Positions 31,700-42,945 of a stretch of 64,000 nt of DNA are shown here, in pieces. Numbering within the stretch: position 1 is the first letter of the stretch; each line of letters begins with the position of its first letter. The DNA lies in the NCBI RefSeq assembly GCF_905147045.1, contig NC_065888.1, positions 6,329,001 through 6,393,000 of the forward strand, in the 5' to 3' direction. Under the pieces are notes generated by a model. That model saw only the letters and a program-made list of their open reading frames with translations. It was not told where the DNA came from and did no database searches. The position numbers and the translations under genes are program-made. This stretch comes from Nymphalis io. Lineage: Eukaryota > Arthropoda > Insecta > Lepidoptera > Nymphalidae.

Positions 31700-31830
31700 A
31701 TATAAGACCTCGTCTTAATGCCTCGGACAAGACCATCCTGGTCATTTTTATCCCAGAAAATCGGTATTAAGATTCAAAGGGGAAATGCTGATAGAATGTT
31801 TGCGACCATTACGCGCATTCATGTTTTATA
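31700..31830 (+). repeat. Composite fragment: Lep1-like piece and LINE C-terminus-like piece
   Basis: The first part (tttttatcccagaaaatc) resembles the conserved middle of Lep1-type elements. The part at 31776-31826 (aaggggaaatgctgatag ... acgcgcattcatg) matches 61073-61124 along its length. In one frame both read G-N-A-(D/V)-..-(T/P)-R-.-H, like a non-LTR ORF C-terminus. Confidence 0.4.
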
Positions 31831-34012
31831 CAGGAGTTAATTTAAATTTATTCAATAATTTATATCCTCAATGTACATAAATGTTACTTTTTCTTACCTA
31901 CGGAATAACAAAAACAACTTATTTAATTCCAACCGGTTTCTTATGTGAAAAATTCGAATATCTGATTGGAGGATCAAATAAATTACCTGTTTATGGTAGG
32001 ATAATGGAGAAAATTTATTATATTTTTAGTTATGTGTACAAATAAATTATTAATAAGTAATTTAATAAATAATACATTTATTTAAGAATTTGGAGAAAAT
32101 CTGCTTTAGTGTCACTGTATGGAATGGTTGCCTGTTATCCATGAGACACTTTTTCTTTTACTTATATTAAGGTATACTAAAGGTAATAGGCTATGTGGGA
32201 ATATTATCCACTATAACGCCTCCGATGGCCGTTCTAAATCAAAATCGGGATGGCTACGGGAAAATTTTCACATACTTACTTCACTTTCAGGGCCGTGCTC
32301 CACTCGGGGCTCAGCGAATTTTTCCTCCGAGGGCAAGAGTTCCATTGCGTGATACACAATATTTTTAACAAATCAATTCAATAGCATAGGCAAGACTTTT
32401 CCTGTATGTATGAATTCTAATTACCTACAAAAATGAATACTTACAAATGAAATATCTAAATAAAATATATACGATTCTTATATGACGATTAATCATATAT
32501 TACAAATGTCAATAAGTTTAGTAGTGTATAGTTATATTTTCTAATAAGATAAATTTTTAAAATTAATAGACGAAATTATAGAATTCGCTCGACCCTGTGT
32601 AAGATGTTGCAATATGGAGAACGTAAAAGGACATAGGGGTCAACGTATTGTCTCACCGATGCGCTAAAGTGCATCTAAAGATGACTTCGTTGACCTTCGT
32701 ACCAACGAGTGGATTAGCAGCCCACGCATGTACTAGACAAGACAGTCTTAAGACTTTTTTTTCGAATCAAAAATATTTCGCGTAAAAAAATATACTAGCT
32801 GAAATAAATAATCTACTTTTTGAATTTTATACCATTTGCATTAAATAATCTACGCAACGGCTATAAAAAACTCTTTCTGAAGTCAGATAATATGTGAATC
32901 ATATTAATTAGCGTAAGAAATATATTTTTACTTTTATATAGGCCTCTGCATCTTTGACAGATGATTTAAGCAGCATCGCGAAGGCACTTACTAATAATTA
33001 TATAAAACAATAAATACTATTTAGTCCATAATCGTTATAAGTAAAAACTAGTAGTTTTTAGACATTCTTATAATTTTGAGAAAGGAACTATAAAATTACT
33101 TTATATATGTCAGAAACATATATGGCAGATTATAATCAGATACAGAAATGTTACTAGAACTAGCCAACTCAGACCTTCTTAGGCTTCAACATATTAGCCT
33201 AAGTTATAAGAAGAAATGATATTTTAAGTTGTTGTAAAATATTTAATGTTGTTATAAATAAATTTCAGGACTGACCATTGAACTTGGTACCCATTTAGAT
33301 CTCACTTCTTTTGTCGTTGAAGTCACCAACCAAGGCATATATCATAATATTGAATTTAGCTTTTATTTCACATTTATGTTTTTGATGATAATACTACTAC
33401 AGCGTCAAACATGATGAATTATAAACACGAGTTTAGTGGATAAAACTGATCTCAATCTGTAATCTCTGGATAAAGTTCACGTGTTGTACAACAAGGACCT
33501 GCATCAAAAAAAAATAACGTCGTAAGTTAATTCGTCTTAAGAATGTTTATCTTAGGTGTGCGACGTCTATTTATAATGAATCAATAATACAAAAGCTATA
33601 TCCAATGGACACACCTGTCAAATATTAAATGGATACCGAGAGATTTGTCGACATCTCGATATTAACGACGCGTATTGAAATCTATTACTAAATATTTTAT
33701 TGAAATTGTTAATTAGTTAATTACAAAATACCTACTTGCGTTTATTTGTAGTATTTGAAATCTTGTAACGGAATATGAGAGTTAATCAATGAGATAATAA
33801 TATAACGGCTCACTCAAATACCGTTGAATATTACGTTGCTATTTTGTTTATTTTTTAATTACCTGTATTGTTATAATTCTATCAATTAATTGTTATAATG
33901 CTTTAATGGTAAATATAAAAATGTTCTAAAATAAAAACTCTCTTCAATTTATTTTATTAGGAGTGATAAGAATATGGGTCACGTACACATGTGACTTCGC
34001 AATAAGGTCACT
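31831..34012. other. AT-rich spacer with unassigned GC-richer patches
   Basis: No gene. The patches 32200-32350 and 32600-32740 are GC-richer. The first holds part of a 77-codon frame without recognisable features. Neither matches another segment in the window. Confidence 0.5.
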
Positions 34013-34175
34013 CCTTTTTTTTACGCAAAAACGCATTACACGTTGGGTTACATGTGGGGCACCCCGGTGTCCAAACGCCAAGAGCGCTCCGAACATCGGA
34101 ATACTCACTAAAAAAACAGCGGTACCCTTTTCGCTTTCACTTAGATGCGCATGCTACCGTGACGATAAGATCACT
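34013..34175 (-). mobile_element. Unclassified polyA element, 3' end (LINE-like)
   Basis: Read on the minus strand: cgtcacggtagcatg, gcgaaaagggtaccgc, ttagtgagtattccgatg, ttcggagcgctcttggcg, ggacaccggggtgccccac, atgtaacccaacgtg, ending gcgt followed by an A-run (T-run at 34014-34023). The polyA end suggests a non-LTR retrotransposon. A related piece lies at 50890-50950. Confidence 0.55.
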
Positions 34176-34194
34176 CACAACTGACCGCCAACCA

Positions 34195-34245
34195 ATGTTC
34201 TTTGTGGTAACTGGCTCACTCACCCTTCAAACCGGAAATCTGATA
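34195..34245 (-). repeat. S2 internal fragment
   Basis: ggtaactggctcactcacccttcaaaccgg followed by aaatctgatattg; short antisense S2 piece adjoining the polyA element. Confidence 0.6.
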
Positions 34246-34490
34246 TTGATTTCGATACAAATTTAATTATGTTATTATTTATGTTTATTTGATTAATATA
34301 AAAGAGTAAATATTGAGTTGACGGTTATCTTCGTTAGTAATATAGCTTATTCAGTATACTTTAATAAAATATATATTTTTATTAAAAAATATGTATATCC
34401 GTTGGCACGATGTTTATTTTATACGTAATTACTTTCTACAAGTATCACAAGTTCGATACCGTTTTTTAGAGGCTAGTATTGTTACAATGT
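34246..34490. other. AT-rich spacer
   Basis: Nothing recognisable. Confidence 0.5.
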
Positions 34491-34492
34491 GT

Positions 34493-34790
34493 ATTTTTTT
34501 ATAGAATTTTAGGCGGACGAGCATACTGGCCACCTGATGGAAAGTGGTCAACAACGCCCATATACATTGACATTGTAAGAAATGATAACCATCGCTTACA
34601 TCGCCAATGCGCTACCAATCTTGGGAACTAACATGTTATGTCCCTTGTGCCTGTAATTACACTGGCTCACTCACCCTTCAAACCGGAACACAACAATACC
34701 AATTACTTCTGTTTTGCGGTATATCTAATGAGTGGGTGGTACCTGCCCAGATGAGCTTGCACAAAGCCCTACCACCAGTAAGTTTAGTTT
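34493..34790 (-). repeat. S2 repeat, full length
   Basis: Antisense S2 beginning with a T-run (the A-tail), then ttaggcggacgagcat, ggccacctgatggaaagtggtcaac, atgttatgtcccttgtgcc, cactcacccttcaaaccgg, atgagtgggtggtacc and gagcttgcacaaagccctaccaccagta. Confidence 0.92.
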
Positions 34791-34889
34791 AGTAAGTTTT
34801 GATTATTGTTATGTATATATTGCTTATCTCTTACACGTATATATACTATTTGGATATGGCATACTGAGAAAATTAGAATTCTTACTGGA

Positions 34890-35035
34890 TTTTGACTTCT
34901 GTGGCCAATGTAAGTGAAACCGAGGAAATATACCAATCACAATAAAAAAAGATATTCGTTCTTTCCGAGGCACGGGAGTGTACCATCCAACAGAAAAGCC
35001 ATATAAATAAGCCACAAGACGATACCGTTGCATAG
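34890..35035 (-). repeat. S3 SINE, decayed fragment
   Basis: Recognisable antisense S3 scraps: tctgtggccaatgtaag, tctttccgaggcacgggagtgtacc, gaaaagccat, aagccacaagacga. Large internal losses. Confidence 0.5.
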
Positions 35036-37405
35036 TCTTCTGATATATTTAATCGTTCTAAACTATATGTACCTAGAATATTATTATATATTATATATAA
35101 TTAAATCCTTCACAACTTATAATAACAACAAATATTACATAAGTAATTTATGTACTATTAAATAGTAAATGTATATATAAGTACGTGCTATTATATAAAT
35201 ATAAATAGAGAACCACACCTCATTATATCTTAATGCTGTACCTAAGACCTTCCGTTTTTAGACATTATAAACGAAGTTCCTTTATGTGCGTTGAATATTC
35301 ATGATCTCTCACGATATTTTCCTTACACAGCTGAAAGATAAAATAAACATTAATTAATAACACATTAATTAAAATAAATATATATATAACGACAGCACTA
35401 ATCATTATTACATCAATTAATTTATTAAGTAAAATATTCATAAACTGTAGTAAACGTAAAAATATAAATGAATAATAATAATAATGAATGAATTTTTTTT
35501 TCTGCAAACATATCTATTGACCTTGATTTGCACGTGTTACGTAACGCATTGTCCGCCATTGTTATTTCGACACAAAAGTTTTTTTTTTCGGTTCAACAAA
35601 AGCCCACAATGGAATGCTTTTACTTTCTATCTTGATTTTTTATCTGTGTAACGCATTGTATTCGAATTTAATAAATAATAGTTGATTTTCGTATTTATCA
35701 TTTTTCTATAAATATCTATTTCTGTGTTTATTAGAGATGAGGACATATCTGATTTTCAATGTAAAACGTAGATATATATTTCTTACTTATCTAAAATAAA
35801 AAATGTTACTTATATATATTTATATAACTTTTTATTTTTATGAATAATGAAAGATGGAAAGCATATAATTTTTAATATCATGTAATTAACTTTTCTTTTT
35901 TTTTAAAGAAATATCATAAAAGCATTCAAAGTATAATTTTATTTATAAGAAAAAAATATTTGTCGTTTACAATAAGTATTCAATTTATACATTATTGATT
36001 TAATATAAGAAATTTATTTTAAAGAACCTAATTTTAAAACATTGAAATAATCTCTTCTAAAGTAAAACTACCAATTCGCACGAAAGTAAGCAAAAGGAAT
36101 TTTACCTGCGTGCGTTCTCACATTTCATCTGACGCGTTGTTTTTCGTCTCTTTCATTCAACAACGAATTTCATTACTACCTCTCTAAACGAACTTTCGAC
36201 GTCATCTTTCACTCTCACTATCTATAATAGTATATGTAAAAAAAGGTAAAATCTATCATAGTTAGAAAATATAAAAAAATATAGTTCATTATAATATCTT
36301 AATAAATTCAATTAACTTAATAAGGCTAAAATATTACAAACGTACAAATATGTATACGAGTGTCATATAGAAATTGTTTCGATCAAAGTTTGATCTCTTT
36401 TATTTCATATACTGCTAATGACGTAAAGATATCAATACGTGCACTTTCTTTAAAACGAGATGCAACATCATAAGCTGTGGATTAGAAAGGGATGGCGCTA
36501 AAACATCTGGCGTTTTTTTTTCGTTCCGATGCGCTGTCGTAACATCACTTTCTTCCAGTTCGATCGCGTGTACGATTCGTTGACTCTAATTAATCGGGGA
36601 AAGAGTGAGAGTTTTGTGACATAGAATACTAAAAGGCATAGAAATGGCATATACATATTATATATATTATATTATACATTTACAATTATATTGTTATATT
36701 GCTGTTACAGTACATAAATCACATTCGACTAGAATAATCTCATGTTAAATGGTGTTCGTGTTGATGCCACTTCTATACAATTATTAATACTATTTCCATG
36801 ACGTAGGTGCTGTGTAATCATTCTTACTAAAGAAGGATTAAGGTTGTAATTGTCAACGTACGACTTTCGAATCCAATGACCAATCGACGATTTTTCTCTG
36901 CTTAAATCGTTACGCTTGAAATGATTTAAGTGAAAAGCAGCGCTTTGTTCTTTCGTATACTTTCCTGTCGATTATATGTTTTCTTTTTTTTTTTAAATGT
37001 TAGTCTCTCGTTAATCGTGTTTAAATTTTATTTCTATAAATATAAAATGGCGATTATCACTGCGCTATTGTGATGTAAGATGAAGTCAAGATTTTTTTGA
37101 TACTAAAAGTTAAAACATTGAATAAAAAAAATACTTAGAATGGATTTATACACTTTGTTTGTTTTAGAATTAGTATTTATAAAATTTATCTTTGTATATG
37201 TTTTTTTTTTTATTTATACGAAATTTCTTCAGTAAAAAGAGTACAATTGCAAAACGAAGGAAACGGGTTTCATTAATAATATTAAGTGTTTATTACTTTT
37301 AAATAGTAATGTAGTGAAATTAAAAAAGTATATAATTTGTGATATTCTTGAAGACCTTAGCCCTAATTTGTTATTTATAATGATATAATATATATATATA
37401 TATAT
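35036..37405. other. AT-rich spacer with two GC-richer islands
   Basis: No gene. The islands at 36060-36240 (pyrimidine-rich with CG dinucleotides, e.g. tttttcgtctctttcattc) and 36480-36620 (atggcgctaaaacatctggcg, gttcgatcgcgtgtacg, aaagagtgagag) differ in composition from the surrounding DNA. They resemble insect regulatory DNA with GAGA-like tracts. Function unknown. Confidence 0.45.
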
Positions 37406-37722
37406 AGAATTGTATACTAGTGGTTAGAACGCGTGAATCTTAACCGACGATCGTGGGTTCAAATCCGGGCAAGCACCACTGAATTTTCATGTGCTTAATT
37501 TGTGATTATAATTCATCTCGTGCTTGAAGTTGAAGAAAAACATCGTGTCCTCACAATGAACCTGAACCTGTAGAACCTGCACGTGTCTAATTTCATTGAA
37601 ATCATGCCACATGTGTATTCCACCAACCGGCATTGGAGCAGCGTGGTGGAATAAGCTCCAAACCTTCTTAAAAGGGAGAGGAGGCCTTAGCCCAGCTGTG
37701 GGACATTAACAGGCTGTTACTG
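37406..37722 (+). repeat. S1 SINE with small internal duplication
   Basis: S1 from the A-box end (ctagtggttagaacgcg) through the intact B box gggttcaaatccgg to cccagctgtgggac and aggctgttac. Extra sequence near 37545-37580 contains three copies of aacctg, which occurs once in other copies. Confidence 0.88.
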
Positions 37723-37726
37723 TCTT

Positions 37727-37783
37727 GTAGAACAGTATTATTATTAGTAAGAGTATAACAGTATTATAATAATACTGTTCTAC
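37727..37783. repeat. 18-bp perfect inverted repeat
   Basis: Arms gtagaacagtattattat (37727-37744) and its exact reverse complement (37766-37783) are separated by 21 bp. It lies just after the S1 copy and is AT-rich. Confidence 0.85.
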
Positions 37784-38250
37784 CTAAAACTCCTGAGTAT
37801 CGCTTATCCAAACGCAGTGTTTTATATAAATAGTTATTCTATTTTTGAAATTTCTCATAAAAACTATTCTATTTCGAACCCGCATTAATCTAAAAATTCA
37901 ATTCGGATCTTAAATTACAAAAGACTTCGATCAAACACGTACAATACCTATTTATGAATAGACACACGAACCCTGCAATTTATAAATAAAACGCGATTTT
38001 TTTTTATTCCCTTTATTGTGTAACGACAAAAACAGATCTAAGGTTGCTAACACACTTGCATTTTTATATGATCTGAATAGAATATTTTCATATAACTGTA
38101 TTTGAGAATATTATTTCAAAAAATTAAACGGTCTTCTGAATTTTACTAACAAATTGACAACTCGTCAAAATTTTATATTGGCAAATCGTTATAAATTATT
38201 AGAATTTGCTTCCTGTTAAGATTCAACCGAGGTTTATTCCATACATTTAT
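37784..38250. other. AT-rich spacer
   Basis: Nothing recognisable. Confidence 0.5.
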
Positions 38251-38497
38251 TTGACGGGCCGGTTTGCGTGGTTGGGATATAATATTTACCTTCGATTCCC
38301 ACCCAGGACAGACACTTGTGTGCATGAACATGTCTGTTTGTCCTGAGTCTGGGTGTAATTATCTATACAAGTATGTATTTGCAAAAGAAAAGTAGTATAT
38401 GTAGTATATCAGTTGTCTGGTTTCCATAGTAGAAGCTCTGCTTAGTTTAGGATCAGATGGCCGTGTGTGAATAATGTCCCAGGATATTTTATATTTG
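38251..38497 (+). repeat. S4 tRNA-derived SINE
   Basis: Head gacgggccggtttgcgtggttgg with B-box-like ttcgattcccaccc, body aggacagacacttgtg, gaacatgtctgtttgtcc and tagtatatcagttgtctgg, end gccgtgtgtgaataatgtcc. Relative to 57005 it lacks about 25 bp between the A and B boxes. Confidence 0.85.
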
Positions 38498-39802
38498 GAT
38501 AAGAGTGATGTATTCATGGAATTTCCATGAGGTACTCATGGAAAGTGATTTCTAATAATAAATAAATCTTACTAGTGCTTTAAATGTATTAATAATTAAT
38601 TAAGAGAAATAGGAGAATGTTATGTAATGGCACATAAATCGTTTGGTTATTTACTTAAAAGCAATAATTATTAATTAACGGCCAGTGAATTTTCTTCGCT
38701 AAACAAGTAGCTAATGTGATCATGCTAATTAGAATACAGTTAAAAGGAAAACGAACCTATTAATCATTTAAAACTCCAATTATATCATCAATCTCTATTT
38801 TCGTTATACGTGTGTTGTAAACCTTAATCAAAATTTTCGAGAGCCAAAAAAGTAGAAAGATTTTTTTAATATACGCGTCTTTCACATAACTTTCCCCAGA
38901 ACATAATAGACTCAGGTAGGCGAGGCAAAAAACGAACCTCTATAAGCACCCGGATCCCTTGATAGTGACATTTCACAAGGTCACGTGTGGTGGTTTTGAA
39001 ATGTTATTATAAAATGTATACGATTTAAACCTTGAAAATAATCGTAAAACTATTTCGTTCATTTAAAAAATATATCGTTTTTTATTCGTGCATTTTCTAT
39101 AAAAATATATATATATATATATATATATATTTTAATAATTTCAATATATATAATACAAACAGGCATTATGTGTATTCAAGTGACAGATTTTGAAGGATTT
39201 TCATCAAAAACTGAATTCAAGTCAAAACCGCGGATTACGCTAATATACACTAAAAGATTAAATATACAAAACATACGAATGAGTATTTATTGATACCTTT
39301 AGCGTTCCTATACCAATCACCTGCTAAAATGAATATTGTTATGTTGTCGCAAGCCAAATTCCAATACCAATAGATGGCGTAACCAGCCTACTGTACCCGG
39401 AATTGAAGTTCGTGAACGATCTCCCATACAACAATTGCTTAGTACTGCATACATAGGTAATCAAATAAATAATTAGAAACATTCGTACGTAACGATATAC
39501 ACGATTATATTTATAAGTTAATTTGTATGTAATTCCCACAGATAAGTTATTTTTTACCTTCAAATATTAAAATTTCAATGTCATTCATGTCTTGAACCTT
39601 ATTTTAAATATATCGTTTATATGTTTTTTGTACTCAATAATTAAGTCGTGGGTATATTCATTTCATAGCATTGTACGGATTGTAAATAGAAAGCGAACTA
39701 TACAAAGTTAGAAAAAAAATCATTTGTATACCAACTCCTTAATTACTACATGGTATGTGTATAATGATCTGATTTTACCAATACCTGTAATTTTTGTTTT
39801 AT
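38498..39802. other. AT-rich spacer with (TA)n
   Basis: No gene. A TA microsatellite of about 13 units lies at 39105-39130. Confidence 0.55.
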
Positions 39803-40047
39803 TAAATATCCTGGGACATTATTCACACACGGCCATCTGATCCCAAACTAAGCAGAGCTTGTACTATGGAAACCAGACTACTGATATACTACATATACTA
39901 CATATAGTATACTACATATACACCCAGATTCAGGACAAACAGACATGTTCATGCACAAAAATGTCTGTCCTGTGTGGGAATCGAACCCACCTTCGGCGTG
40001 AAAGGCAAGTATCTATCAACCACGCCAATCGGCGCGGCCCGTCAAAG
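39803..40047 (-). repeat. S4 tRNA-derived SINE
   Basis: Complete in antisense: cctgggacattattcacacacggcc at the left and ggaatcgaacccaccttcggcg - ccacgccaatcgg head at the right. A duplicated catatacta/tactacata motif (39890-39920) lengthens the middle. Opposite in orientation to the copy 1.3 kb upstream. Confidence 0.88.
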
Positions 40048-40492
40048 TTGTATTTAAATTACAATCAAATAAGCACTTTTGATACATCATTTCCCAAGAT
40101 TAAATTAAACGAAATTCTAATTGTTGAGACTGCAGCTATTACCGAGAATCCCCTTAAAGATACTTATAAGTACTTTTTAGTCAAAAAATATTCATTATTT
40201 ATTTCCAATAAGACTGCTAAATCGAACATCGAATTGTGATCGATCTGGCATTTTGGATTTGTGAATTGTAATGAGCTCTGTAGTTGCGACTTTGTTAACA
40301 TTTTTAAGTTTTCATATAAATCAAAATTAGTAAAAAATAAACTTGTAATTTAAAAAGTATAACTATTAAAAACTTATAATAAATATCACAGAAAAATAGT
40401 ATAGTAAAACTAGTCCACTCGTAAATAAATTCTATAGAAAGTGTATTACACACACATAGAAATAGATAAAGCCCTTTGAACACGTGTGCTAC
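40048..40492. other. AT-rich spacer
   Basis: Nothing recognisable. Confidence 0.5.
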
Positions 40493-40588
40493 CTGAGCGC
40501 TTGCGCAAGCGTCGAGTCCAATAGATTTCTTCTTCAAAGATTCCGTCACTGTCCCTTTGTGTTTACGTTGCTCAAATTCAATCATCAT
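40493..40588 (-). CDS. Candidate orphan coding exon (32 residues)
   Basis: On the minus strand ATG-ATG at 40588 follows an in-frame TAG and begins 32 codons of balanced codon use (EFEQRKHKGTVTESLKKK...). These end in CAG just before GTAGCA, a weak splice-donor match, after which the frame becomes AT-rich and hydrophobic like an intron. GC content is visibly above the flanks. The exon contains TTGCGCAA in a 14-bp palindrome (40498-40511). No homology is recognised and no second exon identified. Confidence 0.22.
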
Positions 40589-40916
40589 AAAATAATACTA
40601 TTTTTAACAGTTTTGACTGCACTCATATTTTAAATAATATGCTTAGTTTTTGTTTACATTGTAAATATACGTTTTAATTCGTATGAAAATTTGATTAATT
40701 GATATAAAAATTTTAAGCAGATTTAAGAAACAAAAATCTCATTTCCACATAATTTCGTTTTGTAACTTGTGTGGGATAGCGAAAGTGTGTCGAAACAGAT
40801 TGATATAGTAACAGACTCGTGATTTTAAGTGGGTACCTTGAGTTTGCAGCAATATAAGTTTTAGTTACTAAGCCATCCAGGCAACGAGTGTTGATAAAAC
40901 TAATTATAATGTTGAT
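40589..40916. other. AT-rich spacer
   Basis: Nothing recognisable. Confidence 0.5.
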
Positions 40917-41172
40917 AATGTCGACCCAGCTATGGAGAAGATATAATAGAGCATAAGTGTGAGCGGAAGATACCTTTTACTTTCATAATCCGATGGGACA
41001 GCAATCCAACACGATCAGAGAGAGTACAGACGCTGGACCGGCTTTAAGTGATTTTCGAGGCACTGGACTTTAAACTGATATTATTGACAATAAAACCCGA
41101 TAACTTTTATTGGCCCAAACTGGAACTTGAACTTAAAACCTCACGATCGCAACCTAATAAACTAATCACTAT
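40917..41172 (-). repeat. S3 SINE, diverged
   Basis: Antisense S3: cccagctatggagaagata, ttcataatccgatgggacagc, gatttt-cgaggcactgg, aacttttattggccc, degenerate B box ggaacttgaactt. The 3' end is truncated. Confidence 0.75.
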
Positions 41173-41897
41173 TAGGACGAGGATGTTATTCAAAACGAAT
41201 TATACTGTCTTATCAGCCCAGAACGTCTAGGACAGTCAAAGTTGAACTTATAATGAAATAGGTCATGATTCCCCTTTCGCTATACGTTGCGCAAGGCGAT
41301 TGCGACAAGCGCATTCACTTTCGTTCCATTCATGTTCATAACTCGAACTTTATCACGTTGCACATGTTAGAGTTGAACCTTCATTAGATAATTTTAACAT
41401 AAATGCTGAAATTTAGCGAAAAGGTTAAACAGGTTTTTTACCAAGTCCAGGAATGTTTGGGGTCTTTGTTTACATTTGAACATTAAAAAACTCTTTCAAT
41501 ATGAAAGGTCAATAATACATAACAAGTCATTTCTATAAGACAATCTACAAAACATAAACAAATTTTATATACTCGTACATTGTCCGTCAACACAAAATGG
41601 GAATCAATTCCACTAACAAATTATCATTTTATCTTTGTCGTTTGATCATTTTGTATTATAATACATAGTACACATATACAAGTTCAGTTAAAACATATAT
41701 TAAAAAAGAGGTAGAAATAAACAAGATATTTTTTTTTCCTTAAATATTCGTATTCTCATTTTAAAAAATCATATTTAACCTTTTAATAACCTCAAATTGA
41801 AAACGTAAACTAGAATTTAGGTTAAAATGTCACATGGACATATAATATACATACATTTCGATTAAGTTTAATTTTATTCAAATTAAACTATTTTCAA
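41173..41897. other. AT-rich spacer
   Basis: Nothing recognisable. Confidence 0.5.
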
Positions 41898-41909
41898 ATC
41901 TAGAATGTA

Positions 41910-42220
41910 ACAATAACAGTAACAGCCTGTTAATGTCACACTGCTGGGCTAAGGCCTCCTCTCCCTTTTTGAGGAGAAGGTTTGGAGCTTATTCCACCAC
42001 GCTGCTTCAATGCGGGTTGGTAGAATACACTTGTGGCAGAATTTCACTGAAATTAGACACATGCAGGTTTCATCACGATGTTTTCCTTGACCGTCAAGCA
42101 CGAGATGAATTATAAACACAAATTAAGCACATGAAAATTCAGTGGTGCTTGCCCGGGTTTGAACCCACGATCATCGGTTAAGATTCACGCGTTCTAACCA
42201 CTAGGCCATCTCGGCTTTTT
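41910..42220 (-). repeat. S1 SINE, full length with target-site duplication
   Basis: Complete antisense S1, including an intact gggtttgaaccc B box and the ccactaggccatctcggc head. It is flanked by the perfect 12-bp duplication atctagaatgta at 41898-41909 and 42221-42232. Confidence 0.93.
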
Positions 42221-42232
42221 ATCTAGAATGTA

Positions 42233-42764
42233 TTTTAATAAAAATAAATAGTACTATTTCATCTATTATTTACTTACATATTTCTCGAATTCATGTTAAA
42301 ATTACTCTATTCGAACATTTTATATAAGGTGTTTATATAAACTATATATCGACGGCACGTCTTATGTAATCGTCCCTTGTTATCACTGACCCTGGACAGT
42401 CAACCTTCACACATTCTATCAACATTTGATCACGTTTGTTATTGAAAAAATAACTGAATATCTAAACATCGGCAATATAAACGAGTTTTCTAAGTAAAAA
42501 CAAATAATATCAAGTTTACCAGAGAAGGTAAACTGCTCTTGTAGTATTATTTTGTATGTAAGACTTATTAATTTTTTAATTTAATTTTAAATTTAATTCG
42601 ACAATAATAGGTACAATATTTATTTGATTATGTATTTGGTGCTAATAGAGTATTACACCCATTTTTTAAAAGTGTCTCAATTACATTCTGTAGTGCTAAT
42701 AAACCACTAAAAAGCACAACATTTCTATATTTTCATTCAATCTCGCGTTTAGTTTAAAACCCTG
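42233..42764. other. AT-rich spacer
   Basis: Nothing recognisable. Confidence 0.5.
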
Positions 42765-42945
42765 GACGCAGAGGACGCCATATTGCTCTGTAGTCATGAC
42801 GTCAGTTGGCTGTGTAAGCAAATGTTACGTTGGTTACGAAAATAATAAAAGTACAAAGCCTATATACTCTCATCAGTTGACAGTTGAGACTATTTAGTAT
42901 ACACAGCATTATGACGTAACATGGCGGCTACTATTTTATGGTGTT
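42765..42945. promoter_or_regulatory. Candidate regulatory island (CRE and ATGGCGGC motifs)
   Basis: Within 180 bp: gacgccatattg, a perfect CRE core TGACGTCA, a TCAGTT initiator-like word, tatgacgtaac (CRE half-site) and aacatggcggctac, the PHO/YY1-type motif. Base composition is less AT-rich than the flanks. Direction and target gene are unknown. Confidence 0.3.

Noticed and set aside
39859..40239. 126-codon open frame
   Set aside because: Runs through an antisense S4 SINE and AT-rich flank; an accident of repeat sequence.
40304..40492. C-terminal extension of the 94-codon minus frame
   Set aside because: AT-rich, hydrophobic and low complexity after the GT; more like intron than protein.
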